Below, piece after piece: positions 8,894-16,914 of a stretch of DNA of 47,559 nt. A program made the translations under genes and the position numbers. This DNA is from Tepidimonas charontis. Its GTDB lineage: Bacteria; Pseudomonadota; Gammaproteobacteria; Burkholderiales; Burkholderiaceae_C. Position 1 is the first letter of the stretch. Every line of letters starts with the position of its first letter. Where the stretch lies: the NCBI RefSeq assembly GCF_007556685.1, contig NZ_VJON01000020.1, positions 1 through 47,559 on the forward strand, read 5' to 3'. The notes beneath the pieces are model-generated. The model saw only the letters and a program-made list of their open reading frames with translations. It was not told the origin of the DNA and did not search any database.

Positions 8894-9850
8894 ATGAAAC
8901 ACGTGCTGGTTCTGGGCGGCACCGGCTTCGTCGGCCGCCATCTGTGCGAACAACTCACCCGCGCCGGGGTGCGCGTGACGGTACCCACGCGCCACGCGGA
9001 ACACGCCAAGGCCATCCAAATGCTGCCGATGGTCGATGTCTGCGTGGCCAACGTGCACGACGACCGCGTGCTCGAGCGGCTGTTGCCCGGCCACGACGCC
9101 GTGGTCAATCTGATCGCCGTGCTGCACGGCAACGACCAGCGCTTCCAGCACGTCCACGTGGAACTGCCCCAGCGGCTGGGGCAGGCGATGTTGGCGGCGG
9201 GCGTGACGCGCTTGGTGCACGTCAGCGCCCTGGGCGCCGACCCCGCTGGACCGTCGCGTTATCTGCGCTCCAAAGGCGAAGGCGAAGCCGTGCTGCGTGC
9301 GCTGGCCGACGCGGGTCTGGCCCTGACCATCCTGCGCCCCAGCGTCATCTTCGGCGCCGAGGACCGCTTTCTCAATCTGTTCGCCCGCCTGCAGGCCAGC
9401 CTGCCGGTGGTGCCACTGGCCGGTGCCCAGGCGCGCTTTCAGCCCGTGTGGGTGGGTGACGTGGCGCGCGCCATCACGGTGTGTTTGCAGCGGCCGCACA
9501 CCATTGGCCAGACCATCGAAGCGGTCGGCCCCGAGGTGTGGACGCTGCGCGAGCTGGTCCGTCTGGCCGGACGCCTGAGCGGCCACCCGCGGCCGATCAT
9601 CGGATTGCCACGGGCACTGGCGTATTTTCAGGCCCTGCTGATGGAGTGGCTACCGGGTGAACCGTTGTTGACCACCGACAATCTGCGTTCGATGGAGGTG
9701 GACAACGTCGCCAGTGGTACCCTGCCGACCCTGGCCGACCTCGGAATACAACCCAGCGCGGTGGAGCCGGTGGCGGCGCGCTACCTCGACAGCGACGGCC
9801 CCGCCGATCCCCTGATCGGTCTGCGCCGCACCGCCCACCTGCGGCGCTGA
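8894..9850 (+). CDS. NAD(P)-binding SDR protein, complex I NDUFA9-like
   Basis: Atypical short-chain dehydrogenase of the family related to the mitochondrial complex I subunit NDUFA9; 318 residues. The N-terminal Rossmann motif GGTGFVGRHL (about 8-17) is intact. NLIAVLHG, HVSALGADP, SRYLRSKGEGEAVLR and LTILRPSVIFG follow, the usual NmrA/NDUFA9 course. The catalytic Tyr-Lys pair is present as YLRSK. In bacteria the substrate is unknown; a redox or quinone-related role is only inferred. The start follows GAGGCAGGC. A hairpin with a 7-bp stem (8805-8825) lies in the 5' region. As I recall, this gene usually sits between slt and cca, but here an accessory block separates it from cca. Confidence 0.85.
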   Translation: MKHVLVLGGTGFVGRHLCEQLTRAGVRVTVPTRHAEHAKAIQMLPMVDVCVANVHDDRVLERLLPGHDAVVNLIAVLHGNDQRFQHVHVELPQRLGQAMLAAGVTRLVHVSALGADPAGPSRYLRSKGEGEAVLRALADAGLALTILRPSVIFGAEDRFLNLFARLQASLPVVPLAGAQARFQPVWVGDVARAITVCLQRPHTIGQTIEAVGPEVWTLRELVRLAGRLSGHPRPIIGLPRALAYFQALLMEWLPGEPLLTTDNLRSMEVDNVASGTLPTLADLGIQPSAVEPVAARYLDSDGPADPLIGLRRTAHLRR

Positions 9851-9863
9851 GGCGCGACGGCGC

Positions 9864-9900
9864 AAAAAAAGCCGCCATCCGGCAAGGGGCCGGCTGGCGG
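9864..9900 (-). terminator. Rho-independent terminator of the fadL-like gene
   Basis: On the minus strand a hairpin with arms CCGCCAGCCGGC and GCCGGATGGCGG (one mismatch) is followed directly by seven T residues. It lies 32 bp beyond the fadL-like stop. Its stem may also stop transcription from the convergent SDR gene, although there is no T-run in that direction. Confidence 0.85.
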
Positions 9901-9931
9901 TCAAGCGCTAACCCCAGCGCACGAAGATCGG

Positions 9932-11212
9932 TCAGAATTTGCGGCTGAACTGCACGCCAAAGCCGTTTTGGTGCATGCCGATGCGGGTGCCCGTCGGGTT
10001 CATCTGCATCGAGCTGAAATCGACGCTCGGGCCGACGACGTTTTCGCGCTTGCCGTGCCACAGCGCAAAGGTCCACTCGGTGCGCGCATCGGGCGCGTAG
10101 GTGGCGCCGAACGTGACGTGCTTGCGGATGACGCCTGGCGCCAGGATGTTGAACATCGCATCGTCCGGCCGAATGGGGTTTTGCCCCTCGTTATAGCCAG
10201 CGCGCAGCGTCCAGCGCTCGTTCATCTGCCACTGCACACCGAGCTTGACGACGCTGATGTCGCGCCAACCGAATCCCGGCCCCTGCGCGCCGCCCAGCGG
10301 CTGCCCGGCCATCACCTGCTGCAGGCTGGGGTTGGCGATCGATGGCACGCCGCCGTAGCGGATGCGGGTGGCGTCCAGCGCCAGAGTGAGCGTCGGCGTC
10401 GCCTGCAGCGCCACACCGACGCCGTAGTTGGCCGGAATGTCGAAGTCGCCGCTGCCAGCGAACAGCCCGCGGTATTTATCGAAGCGGCTCATGCGAATCT
10501 TGGGCGAATAGGACGCACCCACGGTCACGCGGTCGCCCAGCTTGCCGAAATAGCCCACGCGCACACCGATACCGGTGCTGTTGTCCTTGCCGCGGTTGGT
10601 CAGATTGGCCGGGTCCGACGACATCATGCCAAACGCCTGCAGGCCGTAGGCCTCGAAGCGTTGCCACACCAGCAAGGGCGACACCCCCAGCGCGTGGCCG
10701 TCGGCCACTTGCCACGCCACCGTGGGGGCGACGATGAGCTGCATCAGGTCCACGCCCAGCTTGCCTTGGCCGCCTAGTAAGTTGACGCCGTTCGGAAACG
10801 GCGCGTAGGAGGTGTTCATCCCCCCGTTGCCGTACACCGTCAGCCCCACGGCCATGCGCTCCGACAGCTTGGCGCTGTAGCCCAATTCGGGGATCAGGAA
10901 GGCGGTGCGGCCACTTTCCACCACCGGCGTCTGGCCAACGAACTGGGCGTCGCGGTAGGGCCGGAAAATTTCGCCACCAATCTCCAAGCGGCTGCCCGCG
11001 AACATCGCCGCGGCGGGGTTGTTGACGCCGGCAAAGCCGTCCTGCGCCAGCGCGATTGAGGCTCCGCCCATGCCCTTGGCCTTGAGGCCAAAGCCGTGCG
11101 GAAAATAACCGTTGGTGGCCCAGGCCGCCGGCGCCACGCTGGCAGCGGCGATGAGGGTCAGCGCCAGCCGGCTGGCACGAACGGACGGCGCTTGGGTGTG
11201 ACGTGGTTGCAT
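9932..11212 (-). CDS. FadL/OmpP1-family outer-membrane hydrophobic-substrate channel
   Basis: Outer-membrane beta-barrel that lets hydrophobic molecules (long-chain fatty acids, aromatics or alkanes, depending on the member) pass the outer membrane; 426 residues. A signal peptide (RLALTLIAAASVAPAAWA) is followed by NGYFPHGFGLKAKGMGGAS, the hatch-domain signature of FadL proteins, then NNPAAAMFAGSRLEIG, many alternating beta segments and a C-terminal phenylalanine (FGVQFSRKF) as expected for barrel insertion. The start has GAGGAG upstream. It follows the DUF302 lipoprotein gene by 99 bp on the same strand and is probably its operon partner. A strong terminator closes the operon. The substrate is unknown. 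Confidence 0.88.
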   Translation of the reverse strand: MQPRHTQAPSVRASRLALTLIAAASVAPAAWATNGYFPHGFGLKAKGMGGASIALAQDGFAGVNNPAAAMFAGSRLEIGGEIFRPYRDAQFVGQTPVVESGRTAFLIPELGYSAKLSERMAVGLTVYGNGGMNTSYAPFPNGVNLLGGQGKLGVDLMQLIVAPTVAWQVADGHALGVSPLLVWQRFEAYGLQAFGMMSSDPANLTNRGKDNSTGIGVRVGYFGKLGDRVTVGASYSPKIRMSRFDKYRGLFAGSGDFDIPANYGVGVALQATPTLTLALDATRIRYGGVPSIANPSLQQVMAGQPLGGAQGPGFGWRDISVVKLGVQWQMNERWTLRAGYNEGQNPIRPDDAMFNILAPGVIRKHVTFGATYAPDARTEWTFALWHGKRENVVGPSVDFSSMQMNPTGTRIGMHQNGFGVQFSRKF

Positions 11213-11263
11213 GCGATGTCTCCTCGTTTTCTGCAGGGGTGGAAATGCGGCGCGCTTCTGGGC

Positions 11264-11287
11264 GGCGCGCCGGCACGAAGCGGCAGG
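11264..11287. repeat. Dispersed 24-bp repeat, copy 2
   Basis: Identical over 24 bp to 281-304. This copy lies between the DUF302 gene (24 bases 3' of its stop) and the fadL-like gene. Both copies are therefore just downstream of a minus-strand gene. GGCGCGCC and GCCGGC inside it are short palindromes, but no long stem forms. Confidence 0.75.
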
Positions 11288-11311
11288 CCAAACCAGCTGC
11301 CAGACAAGACC

Positions 11312-11899
11312 TCAGAATTCGCCCTTGGCGGCGCGCTCCATCATGTCCCAGACGGCCTGCCGCACGCTCCACGCCTCCTCCTTCAGCGGCGAGGGCAGCT
11401 TGCGCCCCATTTTGACCATCATGTCCATGTTGAGGGTGTACAGCCACAGGCCGTCGGCGCGCTCGACCAACGCGATGCGACAGGGCATGTAGGCGGCCAT
11501 GTGGGGGCTGAAATCGGCCATGCGGCGCGCGATGTTGGGGCTGCAGAACTGGTAGATGGTCAACACCGGCTCTTTTTTGCCCGAGCGCGCCTCCAGCTCC
11601 TTGGACAGCGGCAGCGTGCCGACGTCGCGCATGTTGTGCTCGACCATCACGTTGCGCATGATCTCCTCGACCTCGGCCACGCTCAGGCCGGGTTTGACCT
11701 TGCGCTCCCAAGTCGTGGCCACCGCGATGTCACCGCCTCCCTCGATCCAGCGGTCCCACATCTTCATCGCCTCGGCGCCGGCGCCGTCTTCCAGCTTGCC
11801 GATCGTGGCCACGGTGCCGCAGCCACCCAGCAGCGCCGCTGCTGCCGACAACACCACCACGGCGGCGCGGTGCCGCCAACGTTGCGTCATTTCACCCAT
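11312..11899 (-). CDS. DUF302-family lipoprotein
   Basis: Predicted lipoprotein of 195 residues. The N-terminal signal ends in a lipobox (ALLGGC), so the mature protein should begin at that cysteine and be membrane-anchored in the periplasm or outer membrane. The rest matches the DUF302 pattern: KVKPGLSVAEVEEIMRNVM, TIYQFCSPNIARRMADF, MPCRIALVERADGLWLYTLN. Family members are small alpha/beta proteins of unknown function. The start was taken at MGEMTQ because GAGGAG lies ten bases upstream. It is the first gene of the operon with the FadL-type channel, divergent from a CsoR-family regulator, so metal, sulfur-species or hydrophobic-substrate control is possible but unproven. Confidence 0.8.
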   Translation of the reverse strand: MGEMTQRWRHRAAVVVLSAAAALLGGCGTVATIGKLEDGAGAEAMKMWDRWIEGGGDIAVATTWERKVKPGLSVAEVEEIMRNVMVEHNMRDVGTLPLSKELEARSGKKEPVLTIYQFCSPNIARRMADFSPHMAAYMPCRIALVERADGLWLYTLNMDMMVKMGRKLPSPLKEEAWSVRQAVWDMMERAAKGEF

Positions 11900-11976
11900 G
11901 TCGTTCTCACTCCTCTGTACCCCGACGGGGTTTGACAAAACTCAAGGCAGTGACAGCGTAGCGCAAGCGCCAGCGG

Positions 11977-12005
11977 CCGCGCATCCGCATTTACCCTAGG
12001 GGGTA
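11977..12005 (-). promoter_or_regulatory. Shared upstream element copy B with TACCC-N4-GGGTA inverted repeat
   Basis: Positions 11977-12000 match the dctP-side element (2368-2391) at 22 of 24 bases. At its edge is an inverted repeat, TACCC TAGG GGGTA (11992-12005), followed by another GGGT. It lies about 78 bp before the DUF302 start and about 160 bp before the divergent CsoR-like gene. Two explanations compete: a CsoR-family G-tract operator, or a LuxR-type activator site shared with dctP. The second also fits copy A. Confidence 0.5.
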
Positions 12006-12162
12006 GGGTGTTAGAGCACGACATGCACGCTGACCAACGAGGTCATTCGACGGGCCACCAGCGGCATCGGTACCGTGCTCGAAAGCCGCTGCGCTGACGC
12101 CGGCCCCGCAGCGGCGACTTTTTTGGCACACTGCGGGTTTGCAGCCAATACCGGGGTCCGCC

Positions 12163-12486
12163 ATGACTGACAACTCACCTGCCCGCGCCGCCTGCCAAGA
12201 CCACGGCACCACGCATACGACGTCGCGCTACCGCAGCGAGCATCAACGCGACGTCGTCAACCGCCTCAAGCGCATCGAGGGTCAGGTACGCGCGCTCATC
12301 GAGATGGTCGAGGCCGGCCGGCCGTGCGAAGACATCGCGCAGCAGATGTCGGCGGCGCGCAAAGCCATGGACAAGGCGTTTTTCCGCATGATGGCGTGCT
12401 CGGTCATGGAGTCCGTTGCCGTCTCGGACGATGAGACACTGCGCGAGGTCGAGCGCTCCACACGCATCCTGGAAAAGTACGCCTGA
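12163..12486 (+). CDS. CsoR/RcnR-family (DUF156) transcriptional regulator, ligand set non-canonical
   Basis: All-helical DNA-binding sensor of the CsoR/RcnR/FrmR family, 107 residues. The family core VVNRLKRIEGQVRALIEMVE is clear, with the first ligand-position cysteine in RPCED (C55). Copper sensors have His and Cys 25 and 29 residues later; here both positions are Ser (S80, S84), and a cysteine stands one residue earlier (C79, in MMACSV). It is therefore unlikely to bind Cu(I) in the CsoR manner. A two-cysteine (C55/C79) sensor of persulfide, thiol-reactive compounds or another metal is possible. The N-terminal tail adds His and one Cys. It is divergent from the DUF302/FadL operon and runs 27 bp before cca. 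Confidence 0.8.
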   Translation: MTDNSPARAACQDHGTTHTTSRYRSEHQRDVVNRLKRIEGQVRALIEMVEAGRPCEDIAQQMSAARKAMDKAFFRMMACSVMESVAVSDDETLREVERSTRILEKYA

Positions 12487-12513
12487 CAGCGGCCGCTGCG
12501 CGGCGGGTCTGCG

Positions 12514-13842
12514 ATGGAGATCTACCTTGTCGGCGGAGCGGTACGCGACGGGCTGCTCGGACACTTCCACGAGGCGCACCGGCACCCCGACGGCAGCGTG
12601 CACGCCGACCGCGACTGGGTGGTGGTAGGCGCCACCCCCGAGGCGATGGCGGCGGCGGGCTACCTGCCGGTGGGACGTGATTTTCCGGTCTTTCTGCACC
12701 CCGACACGCGCGAGGAATACGCGCTGGCGCGCACCGAGCGCAAAACGGCGCGCGGCTACCACGGCTTTGCTTTTCACGCGGCGCCCGATGTCAGCTTGGA
12801 GCAGGATCTGGCGCGGCGCGACCTCACCATCAATGCGATGGCGGTGCCGCTGCAGGCGTTGGACGCCAACGGACACTTCGACCCCGCCGACCCGCGTCTG
12901 GTGGACCCTTACGGCGGCCGGCGCGACCTGCGCGCCAAGGTGCTGCGCCACGTGACCCCGGCGTTCGCCGAAGACCCGGTGCGCATTCTACGCATGGCCC
13001 GTTTTGCCGCGCGCTGGCCCGACTTCAGCGTGGCACCCGAGACGATGGCGCTGATGCGCGATATGGTGGCGCACGGTGAAGTGGACCACCTGGTGCCGGA
13101 GCGCGTCTGGCAGGAACTGGCGCGTGGGCTGATGGAAGTGCGCCCGTCGCGCATGCTGCAAGTGCTGCGCGCCTGCGGTGCATTGCGCGCACTGCTGCCC
13201 GAGGTGGACCGCTTGTGGGGTGTGCCGCAGCGCGCCGACTATCATCCGGAAGTCGATACCGGCGTGCACCTGGAGCTGGTGTTGGACATGAGCGCGCGCC
13301 TGCAGGCGCCGCTGGCGGTGCGTTACGCCTGCCTGTGCCACGACCTGGGCAAGGGCACCACCCCGGCCGACGTGCTGCCGCGCCACCTGGGGCACGAAGA
13401 ACGCAGTGCGCGCTTGGCGCACGCCATCGGCCAGCGCTGGCGCGTCCCCAGCGACTGCCGCGAGCTCGCCGACGTGGTGGCGCGCGAGCACGGTCACATT
13501 CACCGCTGTGAGGGACTGTCGGCGGCCGCCACCCTGCGCCTGCTGCAGCGCTGCGACGCGCTGCGGCGGCCGCAGCGCTTCGAGCAGGTGCTGCTGGCCT
13601 GCGAGTGCGATGCGCGCGGCCGCCTGCACCACAGCGAGCGCCCCTACCCGCAGGCCGAGCGGCTGCGACGCGCCCTACAGGCCGCTTTGGCCGTGGACAC
13701 CAGCGCCATCGCGGCGCAGGTGCAGCAGGCCCACCCGAACGCGCGCGACCTGGGGCCGCGCATCGGCGCCGCCATCGCCCACGCACGCGAACGCGCGATC
13801 GCGCGCGCCATCGATCCCTGCCCGGCCTCCCTCGGGGCATGA
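12514..13842 (+). CDS. cca: Multifunctional CCA tRNA nucleotidyltransferase
   Basis: Adds or repairs the 3'-CCA end of tRNAs; the attached HD domain gives phosphatase/phosphodiesterase activity. The 442-residue class II enzyme has GGAVRD (7-12), the metal-binding DRDW pair (D32, D34; spaced further from GGAVRD than in E. coli by an insert rich in His and Asp), [21 protein letters not shown] for nucleotide selection, and [17 protein letters not shown]-terminal HD domain shows CHDLGKG (H276-D277). The C-terminus is slightly longer than E. coli Cca (412). It follows the CsoR-like gene by 27 bp, so it may now be co-transcribed with it; trxC is convergent. Confidence 0.95.
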   Translation: MEIYLVGGAVRDGLLGHFHEAHRHPDGSVHADRDWVVVGATPEAMAAAGYLPVGRDFPVFLHPDTREEYALARTERKTARGYHGFAFHAAPDVSLEQDLARRDLTINAMAVPLQALDANGHFDPADPRLVDPYGGRRDLRAKVLRHVTPAFAEDPVRILRMARFAARWPDFSVAPETMALMRDMVAHGEVDHLVPERVWQELARGLMEVRPSRMLQVLRACGALRALLPEVDRLWGVPQRADYHPEVDTGVHLELVLDMSARLQAPLAVRYACLCHDLGKGTTPADVLPRHLGHEERSARLAHAIGQRWRVPSDCRELADVVAREHGHIHRCEGLSAAATLRLLQRCDALRRPQRFEQVLLACECDARGRLHHSERPYPQAERLRRALQAALAVDTSAIAAQVQQAHPNARDLGPRIGAAIAHARERAIARAIDPCPASLGA

Positions 13843-13949
13843 GGCGCTCGTCGGGAAATAAACCACGCGCGCCAGGCTACAACGACCTTGCCCCACCGTG
13901 TCGTCGTATCGCCGGCACGGCGGACGCACGGCGCTTGCGCACTTGCCGC

Positions 13950-14399
13950 TCAGCGCGTGCTGGCCAGCACCGCCTGTACCCAGCGCACGATATCGGCCTG
14001 TCCCATCGCGCCGGCCTGGCGCGCCACTTCACGTCCGCCGACGAATAGCGCCAGCGTTGGAATGCTGCGAATGCCAAAGCGGGCCGCCAGCTGCGGCTCG
14101 GCCTCGGTATCCACCTTGGCCAGGCGCACGTGCGGCTCCAACTGGCGCGCCGCCGCCTCGAAGGCTGGGGCCATCATGCGGCACGGCCCGCACCACGGCG
14201 CCCAAAAGTCCACCAGCACGGGTATCTGGCTGCGCCCGACATGGCGCTCGAACGCTTCGCTGTTCAAGGCAACCGGGTGCCCGTCGAACAGCGGCCGATG
14301 GCAGCGGCCACAGTCGGGGGCGGCGCCGAGCTGATCGGCGCGCACGCGGTTGGTGGTGTGGCAGTGGGGGCAGACGATGTGCAGCGGTTCGGTATTCAT
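13950..14399 (-). CDS. trxC: Thioredoxin 2 with N-terminal zinc ribbon
   Basis: Cytoplasmic thiol-disulfide reductant of the Trx2 type, 149 residues. A short N-terminal zinc ribbon with CPHC (C10, C13) and CGRC (C30, C33) precedes a thioredoxin fold with the active site WAPWCGPC (C70, C73), followed by KVDTEAEPQLAARFGIRSIPTL including the cis-proline. The zinc module separates it from Trx1 and is linked to oxidative-stress resistance in known members. The start at MNTEPLH was chosen because it places the first CxxC at residue 10, as in E. coli TrxC. It is convergent with cca; no terminator is evident in the 107 bp between them. Confidence 0.93.
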   Translation of the reverse strand: MNTEPLHIVCPHCHTTNRVRADQLGAAPDCGRCHRPLFDGHPVALNSEAFERHVGRSQIPVLVDFWAPWCGPCRMMAPAFEAAARQLEPHVRLAKVDTEAEPQLAARFGIRSIPTLALFVGGREVARQAGAMGQADIVRWVQAVLASTR

Positions 14400-14580
14400 G
14401 ACGGCTCCGATGGTGCGCATGGCACCGTTGACGATGACCGACAGATGGGGACACGGCAACGCATTTCAACAGATACCCCGCCCTGTATCAAGCGCATGTG
14501 GCTACGGCGATGGTGCGCGGCCTGGGTGCGACGACACCGCCACTGGCCAGCGCGTCCCATCCGCTCGCCGCGAGTGGTAC

Positions 14581-14775
14581 CTACACCCAACGCGCGATGG
14601 CCGAGGCCAGCAGGCTCAGCAGCACGGTACTGGTCAGCGGAATGAACCACTCGCGCCCGAAGAGGCGAAAGTAAAAATCGCCCGGCAACCGGCCCAGGCC
14701 GAGCCGCCGCAGCAGCGGGGTCATCCAGCTGATGAGCACCAGCGCCAAAAAGATGACGATCATCCAGCGGATCAT
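14581..14775 (-). CDS. DUF2905 small inner-membrane protein
   Basis: A 64-residue protein with two membrane segments (about residues 3-20 and 44-62) separated by the family signature LGRLPGDFYFRLFGREWFIPL. DUF2905 proteins are widespread and have no established function. The gene lies 73 bp downstream of the MidA-like methyltransferase on the same strand, so the two are probably co-transcribed. The short intergenic stretch down to trxC (14400-14580) shows no coding or RNA signal. Confidence 0.85.
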   Translation of the reverse strand: MIRWMIVIFLALVLISWMTPLLRRLGLGRLPGDFYFRLFGREWFIPLTSTVLLSLLASAIARWV

Positions 14776-14848
14776 CGGCTGACCTCCCCGAACCGATCGG
14801 GCATCATGGACGTCTGATCCAAAGGCGCAGCGGGCACGACCCGCCTCC

Positions 14849-16105
14849 TCACAAGGTGTGGGTGCGATCGCCGCGCGTAAAGCCGAGCGGGACCCAGCCA
14901 CGGCTGCACGCCGGCGGCGCGAAGGCGATGACCTTGAACAACTCGCCCATCTCGTGCTCGTGCACGAGCTTCAGCGCCGCCGCACGCTCCGGCAACGGGG
15001 CGGCGTCCAGCCCGTCGAGCAGTCCAGCGTTGAGCAAGAAGCGGCCCTGGCTGGTGTAGCCGATCACGGTCAGACCCGCTTCTTGCGCCGCCACGGCCAC
15101 ACCGGTGAAATCGACGTGCGCCGTGATGTCCTTGCTGCCGACGTCGCGCAGCGGGTCGTCGTCGCTGCGGTGCGCGCGGTGGCACATCAAGGTGCCCATC
15201 CACCGCTGTGGGTGGTAGTACTCGCGCTCGGGAAAACCGTAGTCGATGAAAAACGCCGCCCCGCGCCGCAGCCGCTCGCCCAGCGTGCGCACGAAGGCTT
15301 GCGCCTGCGGATGGATCTCCGTGAGGTAGTCGTGCGTCCCCGGTATCGGCAGCGGCGGACGCAGCTCGGTGGGCCGGTCGGACCAAGCCAGGCGCTGCGC
15401 CGTCGCGTCCCACACCACACCGCGCTCGTGCCACACGCCATCGATGCGATGCAGCAGCGTCACCGGCATGGCGTCGAGCACCTCGTTGCCCAGCACCACG
15501 CCTTCGATCGCCGCGGGCAGTCGTTCGTGCCACGTCACCCGCCCGGCCCAGGGGGCCAGCCGCTGCGCCTGGCGCTGCCGCAGCGCCGCCGACAGCTCGA
15601 CGATGTGGTAGCGCACCGGCCGGCCAGCAGCCGGCGCGGACATGGGCGGGTCGCTGGTGGCCAAACGATCCGGCGCGCCCGCAGCGGGTGGCGCACCCGT
15701 GGCGCAAGCGGCCTGCGCGGCCGCCCACGTCTGCGCGTCATCGAGCGCGCCGAGCAGCTGAGCCGCCAGCGCGCCGTCGCCAGCGCCGAACTCCCAGACC
15801 TCGCGCGTGCCCGTGGCCAGCAGCGCCTGCGCCACCTGGCGCGCCAGCACCGCGCCGAAGCGCGCGCTGAGCACCGGCGCGGTGATGAAGTCGCTGCCGT
15901 CGGCCACACCAGTGCCGAACAGCGCACCGCCGCGGGCGTAGTAGCCCTCGCCCGGGGCATACAAGGCCAAGGCCATGAATGGCTCAAACGGCAGCCAGCC
16001 GCCGGCGTCTTCGATGGCCTCGATCAGGCGCGCCTGCAATGGGCTCGCTACACTTGCGCGTTCGTGATCATTCCGGACATTCACCCTGCGATTGTCCCTC
16101 AACAC
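14849..16105 (-). CDS. MidA/NDUFAF7-family SAM-dependent methyltransferase
   Basis: Protein of the family (DUF185) whose mitochondrial member NDUFAF7 methylates an arginine of complex I subunit NDUFS2; a like role on bacterial NADH dehydrogenase is plausible but inferred. About 411-418 residues. Motifs in order: FMALALYAPGEGYYARGG, DFITAP, the SAM-binding EFGAGDGALAAQLL, VLGNEVLDAMPV and FFIDYGFPEREYYHPQR. Two GTG starts are possible, 16105 and 16084; neither has a strong Shine-Dalgarno. About 30 residues between the SAM motif and RPVRYHIVELS are low-complexity Ala/Pro, probably a loop. It is divergent from the SDR gene. Confidence 0.88.
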   Translation of the reverse strand: MLRDNRRVNVRNDHERASVASPLQARLIEAIEDAGGWLPFEPFMALALYAPGEGYYARGGALFGTGVADGSDFITAPVLSARFGAVLARQVAQALLATGTREVWEFGAGDGALAAQLLGALDDAQTWAAAQAACATGAPPAAGAPDRLATSDPPMSAPAAGRPVRYHIVELSAALRQRQAQRLAPWAGRVTWHERLPAAIEGVVLGNEVLDAMPVTLLHRIDGVWHERGVVWDATAQRLAWSDRPTELRPPLPIPGTHDYLTEIHPQAQAFVRTLGERLRRGAAFFIDYGFPEREYYHPQRWMGTLMCHRAHRSDDDPLRDVGSKDITAHVDFTGVAVAAQEAGLTVIGYTSQGRFLLNAGLLDGLDAAPLPERAAALKLVHEHEMGELFKVIAFAPPACSRGWVPLGFTRGDRTHTL

Positions 16106-16117
16106 CGCCGTCGCACC

Positions 16118-16903
16118 ATGCCGTCTGCTTTGTCCGAATTTCCGACCGTCCTCGTCACGGGGGCGGGCAAGCGCCTAGGGCGCGAGATTGCGTTGACGCT
16201 GGCCGGCGCGGGCTGGAACGTGGCGGTGCATTACCGTCACTCGGCAGCCGACGCGCAGCAAACCGCTGCCGACTGCGCCCGGGCCTGTGGCCGCGCCGAC
16301 GGTGCCGCGACGTTCTGCGCCGATTTGGACGACGAAGCCAGCGTGCGCGCGCTGCTGCCTGCCGTGCTGCGGCACTTTGGCCGGGTGGATGCGGTGATCA
16401 ACAGTGCCTCGCGCTTCGAGTACGACGACGCGGCCCACTTCACCTACGCGCAGCTGGACGCGCACATGCGCAGCAACACCGCCGCGGCAATCGTGCTGGC
16501 ACAGCAACTGCACGCCCACCTGTGCGCCCAGCGCGTGGCGCACTTGGGCGTGGTGGTCAATCTGCTGGACCAAAAGCTCTGGAATCCCAATCCGGATTTT
16601 CTCAGCTACACGCTGTCCAAGGCAGCGCTGGAGGCGGCCACCACACTACTGGCGCAAGCCTTGGCGCCGCGCGTGCGCGTAGTGGGCGTGGCCCCGGGTC
16701 TCACCTTGACCAGCCCCTATCTGAGCGCCGACCAATTCGCCGCCCTGCACCGCCAGTCGCCCCTGGGGCGCTCCTCCACCCCCGAGGAAGTGGCCGACGC
16801 GGTGGCGTTTGCCGTGCGCAACCGGGCACTGACCGGCACCACTTTGCTCGTCGACGGCGGCCAGCATCTGATGCGCTTCGAGCGCGACTTTTCGATGATG
16901 TGA
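16118..16903 (+). CDS. SDR oxidoreductase, pteridine reductase/FolM-like
   Basis: Short-chain dehydrogenase of 261 residues. Features: NADPH-binding TGAGKRLGREIAL, HYRHSA (basic residues favouring NADPH), NSASRFEYDD in place of the usual NNAG, VNLLDQKLWNPNPDFLSYTLSKAALE containing the catalytic YxxxK, and VAPGLTL. The usual catalytic serine before YxxxK is replaced in LLDQK, as in pteridine reductase- and FolM-type SDRs. It lies 11 bp before folB, which supports a role in pterin/folate reduction (dihydromonapterin or dihydrofolate). The start ATG is the first in frame and leaves 12 bp to the divergent methyltransferase start, so the promoters overlap. Confidence 0.82.
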   Translation: MPSALSEFPTVLVTGAGKRLGREIALTLAGAGWNVAVHYRHSAADAQQTAADCARACGRADGAATFCADLDDEASVRALLPAVLRHFGRVDAVINSASRFEYDDAAHFTYAQLDAHMRSNTAAAIVLAQQLHAHLCAQRVAHLGVVVNLLDQKLWNPNPDFLSYTLSKAALEAATTLLAQALAPRVRVVGVAPGLTLTSPYLSADQFAALHRQSPLGRSSTPEEVADAVAFAVRNRALTGTTLLVDGGQHLMRFERDFSMM

Positions 16904-16914
16904 GCTCGCCGTCC

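Noticed and set aside
16118-16903. SDR gene as a FabG-type ketoacyl reductase
   Set aside because: NNAG and the catalytic Ser are replaced in the pteridine-reductase manner, and it is paired with folB.
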